The notes beneath the pieces were generated by a model. That model saw only the letters and a program-made list of their open reading frames with translations, ran no database searches and was not told the DNA's origin. From an uncultured Clostridia bacterium (GTDB lineage Bacteria > Bacillota > Clostridia > UMGS1810), in NCBI GenBank assembly GCA_934463115.1, contig CAKSIN010000007.1, positions 1 to 64,000 of the forward strand: DNA of 64,000 nucleotides, written 5' to 3'. Position 1 is the first letter of the stretch; each line of letters begins with the position of its first letter. Below, piece after piece: positions 44,126-52,509 of this stretch. The position numbers and the translations under genes were made by a program.

Positions 44126-45706
44126 ATGTGTTCTATAATGGGTTACTGCGGCAGCGGTATTACAATTGAAAAATTTAAGGAAGGCTTTGAACGAACGGTG
44201 TCACGCGGACCTGATGATTCGCGGATAGTAGAGCTTGCGGACGGTATTCTCGGATTTCACAGACTTGCAATAATGGGACTTACCGCGAGCGGTATGCAGC
44301 CGTTTGAACTTGACGGAAGTTATGTCGTCTGCAATGGCGAACTGTATGGATTTGAGAATCAAAAGGAAGTTTTGAAATCCAAGGGTTACACTTTTTTGAG
44401 CGATTCCGACTGTGAGATTATTCTCCCTATGTACAGGGAGTACGGAACGGATATGTTCAAAATGCTTGACGCGGAGTTCGCCATGATTATCTATGACGCC
44501 GAATCAAAGAGTTTTATAGCTGCGCGTGATCCTATCGGAATACGGCCGCTCTACTACGGCTACGATTCAAAGGACGAAATTGTTTTTGCCAGCGAGCCGA
44601 AAAATCTTATGCCGCTGTGCAGAGAGATAAATCCGTTTCCACCCGGACATTACTACAAAGACGGCAGGTTTACCTGCTATCGCGATATGACTTGTGTGGA
44701 AAGCGTGTGCACGGATGATTTGGAGACCGTGTGTGCGTCTATCCACGATAAACTTGTGGCAGGCATAGAAAAAAGGCTTGTTTCCGATGCCAAAGTCGGA
44801 TTCCTGCTCAGCGGCGGACTTGATTCGTCACTGGTGTGTGCCGTTGCCGCAAAAAAAAGCAAGATTCCGATCAAAACCTTTGCCATAGGTATGAGCGGGG
44901 ATGCGATCGATCTTAAATATGCAAGACAGGTAGCGGATTACATCGGCAGCGATCACACCGAGGTTATCATCACAAAAGACGATGTCCTGTCATCTCTCGA
45001 AAGTGTGATAGAACTTCTTGGAACGTTCGATATCACGACTATCCGCGCAAGCATGGGAATGTATCTTCTGTGCAAGTGGATTCACGAGAATACAGATATC
45101 CGCGTTTTGCTCACAGGCGAGATTTCCGACGAGTTGTTCGGCTACAAATACACCGACTTTGCGCCGAACGCCGAAGAATTCCAAAAAGAATCCGAAAAAA
45201 GGATTCGCGAATTGCATATGTACGACGTATTGCGCGCCGACAGATGCATCTCTGTAAACTCCCTCGAAGCAAGAGTTCCGTTCGGAGATCTCGATTTCGT
45301 GAGCTATGTAATGGCGTTAGATCCAAAGAAAAAAATGAACGTCTACGGCAAAGGTAAATACCTCCTGCGCCATGCATTTGAGGGTGATTATCTTCCGCAC
45401 GATATACTCTACCGTGAAAAAGCGGCATTTTCGGACGCTGTCGGCCATTCAATGGTTGATTATCTCAAGGAATATGCAAACAATTTGTATTCCGACGATG
45501 AGTTTAATGAAAAAATAAAGAAATACGATTACTGCACACCGTTTACTAAGGAGTCGCTTTTGTACCGCGAGATTTTTGAAAAATATTATCCCGGTCAGGC
45601 ACATATGATAGTTGACTTCTGGATGCCGAACAAATCGTGGGAGGGATGCGATGTTGATGATCCTTCCGCACGCGTGCTTAAAAACTACGGTGCCAGCGGT
45701 ATATGA
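44126..45706 (+). CDS. asnB: asparagine synthetase B (glutamine-hydrolysing)
   Basis: 526 residues. The N-terminal Ntn amidotransferase begins MCSIMGYCG, with Cys2 as the nucleophile, and has SRGPDDS and CNGELYGFEN. The synthetase domain has the PP-loop LLSGGLDSSLV. It transfers glutamine nitrogen to aspartate. GGGGAGGAAAC precedes ATG 44126. Placement behind GS and the ammonium channel fits a glutamine-to-asparagine route. A strong hairpin follows. Confidence 0.92.
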   Translation: MCSIMGYCGSGITIEKFKEGFERTVSRGPDDSRIVELADGILGFHRLAIMGLTASGMQPFELDGSYVVCNGELYGFENQKEVLKSKGYTFLSDSDCEIILPMYREYGTDMFKMLDAEFAMIIYDAESKSFIAARDPIGIRPLYYGYDSKDEIVFASEPKNLMPLCREINPFPPGHYYKDGRFTCYRDMTCVESVCTDDLETVCASIHDKLVAGIEKRLVSDAKVGFLLSGGLDSSLVCAVAAKKSKIPIKTFAIGMSGDAIDLKYARQVADYIGSDHTEVIITKDDVLSSLESVIELLGTFDITTIRASMGMYLLCKWIHENTDIRVLLTGEISDELFGYKYTDFAPNAEEFQKESEKRIRELHMYDVLRADRCISVNSLEARVPFGDLDFVSYVMALDPKKKMNVYGKGKYLLRHAFEGDYLPHDILYREKAAFSDAVGHSMVDYLKEYANNLYSDDEFNEKIKKYDYCTPFTKESLLYREIFEKYYPGQAHMIVDFWMPNKSWEGCDVDDPSARVLKNYGASGI

Positions 45707-45710
45707 TAAA

Positions 45711-45752
45711 AACAACTGCGGCAAAATGAATTTCATTTTGCCGCAGCTGTTT
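45711..45752. terminator. bidirectional terminator, asnB/ftsW-like junction
   Basis: CTGCGGCAAAATGAA (45716-45730) and TTCATTTTGCCGCAG (45732-45746) pair perfectly, with further flanking pairs. It lies between convergent genes and overlaps the stop of the minus-strand gene. The core is nearly identical to the hairpin at 30250-30294. Confidence 0.75.
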
Positions 45753-46989
45753 ATTTAACTTCATCAACTCTTCCGTGTGATATTGCGGTGAGTATTCCCA
45801 GCATAACAAAACTCGAAATCATCGAGCTTCCGCCGTAGCTTACAAAGGGAAGTGTTATTCCTGTAAGCGGAATCAGCTTGATAACGCCGCCGACAATTAT
45901 AAATGTCTGAAACGCAAAGCATGCCGACAGTGACAGTGACAAAGCTTTGTCAAATGTGTCGCGGCTGTTCATTGCGGTTTTGAATCCTCGGTATGAAAAT
46001 ATAAAGTACAAAAGAATTATTGCAATTCCCATAAATATTCCCATTTCCTCGCATATAGCCGAAAATATAAAGTCCGAATGTACTTCCGGTATGAGATACG
46101 GATTTCCGTTGCCTATTCCGGCACCGAAATATCCGCCGGAGCATATTGCCATGAGCGACTGTATAATCTGATATCCTTTGTCGTTGGCATCCGCCCAGGG
46201 ATTCATCCATGTGCTTACCCTGACCTTTATGTGCGGTGTAAAGAGATAACCGCCGTATGCTCCGACGCATGCAACAAGGATATTTGCACCGATAACAACA
46301 AGCGGTGTGTCATACAGAATCATCATGCAGAAATACACCAGGAAAAACAAAAGCGCTGTTCCCCACTCGCGCTGGAGAATAAAGAATCCGATGCAGACAT
46401 ATACAAATGCCGCAAGAATTATATCTTCACGGTGTATTCCGGCAAGCTTGTCGAGCATGCTTTTTGCCTCGCTTCGTTTGGAAAAAAGAGATGCCAGCGC
46501 CATGCAAAAAAAGATTTTTATAAATTCCGACGGCTGAATGCTGTATGACGCAATTTTTATCCAGTTTTTCGAGCCGGACTGACTGTAGCCGAAAATAAGC
46601 GTTACAAGATACAGCACTATTGCAGCGCCGATGTAAAAGTATGTCAGCGAGCTCCAGAATTTGAACGAGCGGTACGCGAAATAGCTTGCAAAAAATATTG
46701 CCGTTCCCGCGCAGAACCATTTAAGCTGGCTGTATCCGTTTTCGGGATCAAGCCGAAAGAGCATTATTATTCCTATTGAAACAAGCATCGAAACAATCAG
46801 GTAAAAATACACATCGCCGAGTTCAAAAACGCTCATTACGGCATATACAGATATGTTTAAAAGACACATTACCGCCATGGCATATAAAATGTGAACATCC
46901 GACTCCTGACGAAATATGTACAGAAGCATGAATCCGAGTATGTTCATCAGCACAACCATCAGCATAGGCCGAATACGCATTTGTGTCAT
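45751..46989 (-). CDS. FtsW/RodA/SpoVE-family glycan polymerase
   Basis: 412 residues, ten hydrophobic segments. Family regions are IQPSEFIKIFFCMAL, GREWGTALL-like REWGTALLFFLVY, PEVHSDFIFSAICEEMG and LPFVSYGGSSMI. These SEDS proteins polymerise lipid II in septal, side-wall or spore peptidoglycan. Which of the three this is cannot be told, and no penicillin-binding protein gene sits next to it. It begins 18 bases after the FHA gene. Confidence 0.9.
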   Translation of the reverse strand: MTQMRIRPMLMVVLMNILGFMLLYIFRQESDVHILYAMAVMCLLNISVYAVMSVFELGDVYFYLIVSMLVSIGIIMLFRLDPENGYSQLKWFCAGTAIFFASYFAYRSFKFWSSLTYFYIGAAIVLYLVTLIFGYSQSGSKNWIKIASYSIQPSEFIKIFFCMALASLFSKRSEAKSMLDKLAGIHREDIILAAFVYVCIGFFILQREWGTALLFFLVYFCMMILYDTPLVVIGANILVACVGAYGGYLFTPHIKVRVSTWMNPWADANDKGYQIIQSLMAICSGGYFGAGIGNGNPYLIPEVHSDFIFSAICEEMGIFMGIAIILLYFIFSYRGFKTAMNSRDTFDKALSLSLSACFAFQTFIIVGGVIKLIPLTGITLPFVSYGGSSMISSFVMLGILTAISHGRVDEVK

Positions 46990-47007
46990 AAAGTTTCACC
47001 GCCTCAT

Positions 47008-47457
47008 TCAAAGTTTTGCAGCGTCTACAAACAGGAAATTCATATGTCCGATTCCTATTTTGTCGCTGTCTTTTATCTTAACCGGGCGGACGCCGATTTT
47101 TTTGCCGTTTACAAATGTTCCGTTTGTACTTTTCAAATCTTCGACATAGAATTCGGCGTCCTTAAAAAATATCCGTGCATGCTGCTTGGATAAATACGGA
47201 TCGGGGATGAATACGCTGCACCGCTTGCTTCTGCCAATAACGGTATTCTCCTGAATACTGTAGCTTTCGTATACCTTGAACGGCAATTCGCGCCGCAGGT
47301 TAATAAGCTTTAGATATGCAATACCGTCCTCCTCGGATTTACCTCTCCGTCTTGTGTCGGCAATATCCATGTATACAAGCTTTACCACGCTGAATATGAA
47401 TATATACACAACCAAAACAAATCCGTATTTGAGTACATCGGATATCAGTTCAAACAT
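47008..47457 (-). CDS. membrane-anchored FHA-domain protein
   Basis: 149 residues. One N-terminal membrane helix (VLKYGFVLVVYIFIFSVVKL) and a cytoplasmic FHA domain: IGRSKRCSVFIPDPYLSKQH with the phosphothreonine-binding Arg, Ser and His, then LKSTNGTFVNGKKI. FHA domains bind phosphothreonine proteins. Paired with a SEDS polymerase, it probably couples Ser/Thr kinase signals to wall growth. ATG 47457 has AAGGGGG upstream; the frame opens further into uvrA, without support. Confidence 0.87.
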   Translation of the reverse strand: MFELISDVLKYGFVLVVYIFIFSVVKLVYMDIADTRRRGKSEEDGIAYLKLINLRRELPFKVYESYSIQENTVIGRSKRCSVFIPDPYLSKQHARIFFKDAEFYVEDLKSTNGTFVNGKKIGVRPVKIKDSDKIGIGHMNFLFVDAAKL

Positions 47458-47476
47458 GTCAATCCCCCTTTGGATT

Positions 47477-50293
47477 TTATTTGCAAAGCATTTTTTTGAG
47501 ATACATTCCGGTGTATGAATCCGGGTTTTCCGCAACTTTTTCCGGAGTGCCGGTGCACACAATGGTTCCGCCGCCTTCGCCGCCCTCGGGGCCGAGGTCG
47601 ATTATATAATCCGCAACCTTGATTACATCGAGATTGTGTTCAATAACAACAACCGTATTTCCTGTGTCGGCGAGCATATTGAGCACATCGGTCAGACGGT
47701 GCACATCGGCGGTGTGGAGTCCGGTTGTCGGTTCGTCGAGAATATACAGCGTTTTGCCTGTTGAACGGCGGCTCAGCTCCGTTGCAAGTTTAACCCTTTG
47801 TGCTTCTCCGCCGGAGAGCTGTGTGGACGGCTGACCGATTTTGATATACCCGAGTCCGACATCGCGCAGTGTTTCGAGTTTTCGGCGAATTTTCGGTATA
47901 TTTTCAAAATATTCAAGTCCCTCATCTACCGTCATGTCAAGCACATCGCTTATATTTTTTCCTTTGAATTTTACTTCGAGTGTTTCGCGGTTGTAGCGTT
48001 TTCCTTTGCAAACCTCGCACGGCACGTAAACGTCGGACAAAAAGTGCATTTCTATTTTGATTATTCCGTCTCCCTGGCACGCTTCGCACCTGCCTCCGCT
48101 TACATTAAAGCTGAACCGTCCGGGACCGTAGCCGCGAACCTTTGCTTCATTTGTCTGTGCAAAAACATTTCGTATATCTCCGAATACACCGGTGTATGTT
48201 GCCGGGTTGGAACGCGGTGTCCTGCCTATGGGAGACTGGTCTATGCTTATTACTTTGTCGAGATTTTCTATGCCTTTTATAGTTTTGTATTTTCCGGCTT
48301 TTTTGCGCGCTCCGTTGAGCTTGTTCGACAGCGCTTTGTTCAGAATTTCATTAACGAGCGATGACTTTCCCGAACCGGACACACCGGTTACACATATAAA
48401 TTTCCCCAGCGGAAATTCCACATCTATATTTTTCAGATTGTTTTCCGTTGCTCCCTTTATAATAAGTTTTTTGCCGTTTCCCTTTCGGCGCGTTTTCGGT
48501 ATTTCTATTTTCTTTCTTCCGGAAAGATATGCTCCCGTTATGCTCTCGGGGCAGTTCATAATATCTTCGGCTGTTCCCTGTGCAACCACATATCCGCCGT
48601 TTACTCCTGCACCGGGGCCTATATCCACAATATGGTCGGCGGCAAACATGGTGTCCTCATCATGCTCTACAACAATAAGGGTATTCCCCAAATCGCGGAG
48701 CTTTTTCAGCGTGGCAAGCAACTTGTCGTTGTCGCGCTGGTGCAGTCCTATACTCGGTTCATCAAGAATATACAGCACACCCATAAGACTGGAGCCTATC
48801 TGCGTTGCAAGACGTATTCTCTGCGCTTCACCTCCGGAGAGCGTTCCGGCACTGCGCGAAAGTGTAAGGTAGTCGAGCCCGACATCAATCAGGAACTGAA
48901 TGCGCGAATTGATTTCTTTGAGTATCTGTTTTGCAATAATTTTTTCGGTTTCGCTGAGCTCAAGATTTTCAAAGAAAACCTTTGTGTCGCGTATGCACAT
49001 TTCGGTTACTTCGGCAATATTTTTTCCGCCTACCGTTACTGCCAGTATCTCCGGGCGCAGACGTTTTCCGCCGCAGGACGGGCACACGTTGTTGCTCATA
49101 AGCGATTCGATTTCGGCTTTCATGAACGATGAAAAAGAATCCTTGTAGCGGCGTTTAAGCGAATTAATTATGCCTTCAAACGGGTGACGTTTCGGCATTC
49201 CCTTGTACATTATCGTGAGATCCTCATCGTTTCCGTACAAAAGCATATTCAGTACATTATCCGGCAAATCCTCTATCGGGGTGTTTAGGTCAAAGCCGTA
49301 TTTTTTTGCGAGTGCCTCCACCCACATGTTGGAGTACGAACCCTCCTCGCCGATAGACCGCCAGCCGCACACATCGATCCCTCCGCCGAGAATGGATTTT
49401 GAACGGTCGGCAATTACCAGCTGCGGATCTATTTCCATTAGCATGCCCAAACCGGAACATTCGCGGCATGCACCTATCGGACTGTTGAACGAGAACGACC
49501 TCGGTGTCATTTCTTCAAGACTTATACCGCAGTCGCGGCAGGCAAAGTTTTGATTAAACACCATCTCGCTGCCGTCCTGTTTAACGGCAATTGCTATACC
49601 GTTGCCCATTTCGAGCGCGGTCTGCATTGAGTCGGTTATTCTGGAACGGGCATTGTCTTTAACAATAATTCTGTCGACAACGATTTCGATTGTGTAGCGT
49701 TTGTTTTTGTCCAGCGAAATATCTTCGTACAAATCGTGTATTTCGCCGTTTATCCGTACGCGCACAAATCCGTTTTTCTTTGCATTTTCGAGTATTTTTG
49801 CGTGTGTTCCCTTTTTTTCGCGTACAATCGGAGCCAGTATCTGCAGTTTTGTACCCTCTGCAAGGCTCATCACACTGTCCATAATTTCATCTATAGACTG
49901 CTGCTGAATGACTTTTCCGCATTTTGGGCAGTGCATAATGCCGATTCTGGCAAACAATAGCCTGAAATAATCATAGATTTCGGTAACGGTTCCAACGGTT
50001 GAGCGCGGATTGCGGCTGGTAGTTTTTTGGTCTATGCTTATAGCGGGTGACAGACCGTCAATATAGTCTACATCCGGTTTGTCCATTTGCCCCAAAAACT
50101 GCCGCGCATACGATGACAGCGATTCCACATATCTGCGCTGCCCCTCGGCATAAATCGTGTCAAATGCAAGCGATGATTTTCCCGAGCCGGAAAGTCCGGT
50201 AAAAACAATAAATTTGTCTCTCGGAATGGATATATCTATATTTTTAAGGTTGTGCTCTCTGGCACCGCGTATATATATTGTGTCTTTTGGCAT
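47477..50293 (-). CDS. uvrA: excinuclease ABC subunit A
   Basis: 938 residues with two ABC modules: Walker A GLSGSGKSS and GVSGSGKSS, two LSGGEAQR signatures and zinc-finger cysteines (CPKCG; CRDCG...CREC; CEACQGDG). It recognises DNA lesions with UvrB in nucleotide excision repair. It starts 19 bases after uvrB ends. Confidence 0.97.
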   Translation of the reverse strand: MPKDTIYIRGAREHNLKNIDISIPRDKFIVFTGLSGSGKSSLAFDTIYAEGQRRYVESLSSYARQFLGQMDKPDVDYIDGLSPAISIDQKTTSRNPRSTVGTVTEIYDYFRLLFARIGIMHCPKCGKVIQQQSIDEIMDSVMSLAEGTKLQILAPIVREKKGTHAKILENAKKNGFVRVRINGEIHDLYEDISLDKNKRYTIEIVVDRIIVKDNARSRITDSMQTALEMGNGIAIAVKQDGSEMVFNQNFACRDCGISLEEMTPRSFSFNSPIGACRECSGLGMLMEIDPQLVIADRSKSILGGGIDVCGWRSIGEEGSYSNMWVEALAKKYGFDLNTPIEDLPDNVLNMLLYGNDEDLTIMYKGMPKRHPFEGIINSLKRRYKDSFSSFMKAEIESLMSNNVCPSCGGKRLRPEILAVTVGGKNIAEVTEMCIRDTKVFFENLELSETEKIIAKQILKEINSRIQFLIDVGLDYLTLSRSAGTLSGGEAQRIRLATQIGSSLMGVLYILDEPSIGLHQRDNDKLLATLKKLRDLGNTLIVVEHDEDTMFAADHIVDIGPGAGVNGGYVVAQGTAEDIMNCPESITGAYLSGRKKIEIPKTRRKGNGKKLIIKGATENNLKNIDVEFPLGKFICVTGVSGSGKSSLVNEILNKALSNKLNGARKKAGKYKTIKGIENLDKVISIDQSPIGRTPRSNPATYTGVFGDIRNVFAQTNEAKVRGYGPGRFSFNVSGGRCEACQGDGIIKIEMHFLSDVYVPCEVCKGKRYNRETLEVKFKGKNISDVLDMTVDEGLEYFENIPKIRRKLETLRDVGLGYIKIGQPSTQLSGGEAQRVKLATELSRRSTGKTLYILDEPTTGLHTADVHRLTDVLNMLADTGNTVVVIEHNLDVIKVADYIIDLGPEGGEGGGTIVCTGTPEKVAENPDSYTGMYLKKMLCK

Positions 50294-50312
50294 TTCGGTG
50301 CATCCTTTCGTA

Positions 50313-52277
50313 TCAGTATTCGCGCGATTTCTTGATTCGTGCTATTTCGTCTCTGTATTTTGCCGCCTGCTCAAAGTCAAGTTCCTGTGCCGATTTGTTC
50401 ATAAGCAGCGTTAGGTTTGCAAGGCGTTCTTCTATCGTCATCGGTTCGCTCTCTTTCGGCATAGCCGCGTCGGGCGAATCTGTTTCGGTATTGATTACTC
50501 CTCGTATATCTTTAACAATCGTTTTCGGTGTTATTCCGTGCTCACGGTTGTATTCGTCCTGAATCTTGCGTCGGCGGTTGGTTTCGTCTATTGCACAGCG
50601 CATAGAATCCGTCACGGTGTCCGCGTACATTATAACCTTGCCCTCCGCGTTTCTTGCGGCGCGGCCTATTGTCTGTATGAGTGATGTCTCGCTCCGCAAA
50701 AATCCCTCTTTGTCCGCGTCGAGTATGGCGACAACGCTGACTTCCGGTATATCCAATCCCTCGCGCAGGAGGTTTATTCCCACAAGTACGTCGAACACAC
50801 CGAGCCGCAGGTCACGCACTATTTCCATACGTTCAATTGTTTCGATATCGCTGTGCAGGTACTTTACTTTTATTCCCACATCACGCAGATAATCGGTGAG
50901 TGATTCCGCCATTTTCTTTGTAAGAGTGGTTACGAGTACTCGCTGATTTTTGTCCGTCACATCGTTAATCACACCGATAAGGTCGTCCACCTGACCTTTT
51001 ATCGGGCGAACGGAAACTTCGGGATCAAGCAGTCCTGTGGGGCGGATAACCTGCTCCGCTATATTCGATGAATGTGCTTTTTCGTAGTCTGCCGGTGTTG
51101 CACTTACAAAAATAACCTGGTTGATTCGCTGTTCAAATTCTTCAAAGTTTAGCGGTCGGTTGTCATATGCGCTCGGCAGACGAAAGCCGTATTCCACAAG
51201 TGCATTTTTTCGCGAACGGTCACCGGCATACATTGCGCGTACCTGTGGAATTGTAACGTGCGACTCGTCTATTACAAGCAAAAAGTCGTCCGGAAAGTAG
51301 TCGAGAAGTGTGTACGGCGCACTGCCCGGTTCTCTGCCGCTTATGTGTCTGGAATAATTTTCTATTCCCTGGCAAAATCCGATTTCCTGCATCATTTCCA
51401 TATCGTAGTTTGTACGCTGTTCAAGCCGCTGCATTTCCAGAAGTTTTCCCTCGGCCTTAAATTCGGCAAGCCGCCCGGTAAGTTCATCGCTTATCGACTT
51501 TAAGGCGCGTTTCATTTTGTCGGCTGTTGTGGCATAATGCGACGCAGGGAATATAGCCGTGTATGAGCGAAAAGCCGTTACTTCACCGGTTACGATATCT
51601 ATTTCGCTTATTCTTTCGATTTCATCGCCGAAAAATTCCACCCGAACGGCTTTTTCACCCGAGCCGACGGGGAATATTTCGAGAACATCGCCGCGCACAC
51701 GAAATGTACCGCGCTCCGGCGCCATATCGTTTCTCTTGTATTGCATATCAACCAGTCTGCGCAGTATATCGCTGCGGTCGTATTCATTGCCCACACGCAG
51801 GTTGACAATCAGATTTTTGTAATCGTCGGGATCTCCCAAACCGTATATGCACGACACACTCGCAACAATAATCACGTCGCGGCGTTCCAGCAGTGCTGCC
51901 GTTGCGCTGTGGCGCAGGCGGTCTATCTCGTCGTTTATCGACGCGTCTTTTTCGATATAAGTGTCGGTGTTCGGAATGTATGCCTCCGGCTGATAGTAGT
52001 CGTAGTAAGATACAAAGTATTCCACGGCATTATCGGGGAAAAATTCCTTGAATTCGCTGCACAGCTGAGCTGCAAGAATTTTATTGTGTGCAAGCACAAG
52101 AGTCGGGCGGTTTACACGCTCAATCGTTTTTGCAATGGTGTATGTTTTGCCCGAACCGGTAACACCGAGCAGCGTCTGTGCGCGCTCTCCGCGTTCAATT
52201 CCTTGTGCAAGTGTGTCTATCGCCTGTATTTGGTCGCCCATCGGTTCAAAAGGGGCAGCAACTTTGAATCTATCCAT
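50313..52277 (-). CDS. uvrB: excinuclease ABC subunit B
   Basis: 654 residues. Helicase-like with LLGVTGSGKTYTIAK, the beta-hairpin region YYDYYQPEAYIP, DESHVTIPQ, and the C-terminal UVR motif (SAQELDFEQAAKYRDEIARI) that meets UvrC. It verifies damage and loads UvrC. GGAGGTGATAT precedes its ATG. It is the first gene of uvrB-uvrA-FHA-ftsW-like. No clear LexA box was found upstream. Confidence 0.97.
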   Translation of the reverse strand: MDRFKVAAPFEPMGDQIQAIDTLAQGIERGERAQTLLGVTGSGKTYTIAKTIERVNRPTLVLAHNKILAAQLCSEFKEFFPDNAVEYFVSYYDYYQPEAYIPNTDTYIEKDASINDEIDRLRHSATAALLERRDVIIVASVSCIYGLGDPDDYKNLIVNLRVGNEYDRSDILRRLVDMQYKRNDMAPERGTFRVRGDVLEIFPVGSGEKAVRVEFFGDEIERISEIDIVTGEVTAFRSYTAIFPASHYATTADKMKRALKSISDELTGRLAEFKAEGKLLEMQRLEQRTNYDMEMMQEIGFCQGIENYSRHISGREPGSAPYTLLDYFPDDFLLVIDESHVTIPQVRAMYAGDRSRKNALVEYGFRLPSAYDNRPLNFEEFEQRINQVIFVSATPADYEKAHSSNIAEQVIRPTGLLDPEVSVRPIKGQVDDLIGVINDVTDKNQRVLVTTLTKKMAESLTDYLRDVGIKVKYLHSDIETIERMEIVRDLRLGVFDVLVGINLLREGLDIPEVSVVAILDADKEGFLRSETSLIQTIGRAARNAEGKVIMYADTVTDSMRCAIDETNRRRKIQDEYNREHGITPKTIVKDIRGVINTETDSPDAAMPKESEPMTIEERLANLTLLMNKSAQELDFEQAAKYRDEIARIKKSREY

Positions 52278-52310
52278 GGCATATCACCTCCGAAAAATGT
52301 CGTTACTTCT

Positions 52311-52338
52311 ATTTTACCACATCTTAGGAAAATTACAA
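52311..52338 (-). promoter_or_regulatory. candidate uvrB promoter
   Basis: On the minus strand TTGTAA (52333-52338), 16-base spacer, TAAAAT (52311-52316). I did not see a GAAC-N4-GTTC-type SOS box near it. Confidence 0.5.
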
Positions 52339-52428
52339 GGGTAAATTTGAGAAAAAATTGTAGTTGAGAAAAAACATTATTCCGATTGCGGCAATTATGT
52401 CGGACTTTAAAGAAAATTCAATTATGCG

Positions 52429-52458
52429 TTGACGTTTCCGCATCTTTTGTGTTACAAT
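52429..52458 (+). promoter_or_regulatory. promoter of the large secreted protein
   Basis: TTGACG (52429-52434), 18-base spacer, TACAAT (52453-52458). The leader is about 45 bases with GGGAGTGG before the ATG. Confidence 0.6.
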
Positions 52459-52509
52459 AGTTACATAGAAAAATCCTTTCATTATACACATACGGGAGTG
52501 GTTATTTAA

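Noticed and set aside
52278..52440. SOS/LexA operator expected before uvrB
   Set aside because: I looked for GAAC-N4-GTTC-like words and found none convincing.
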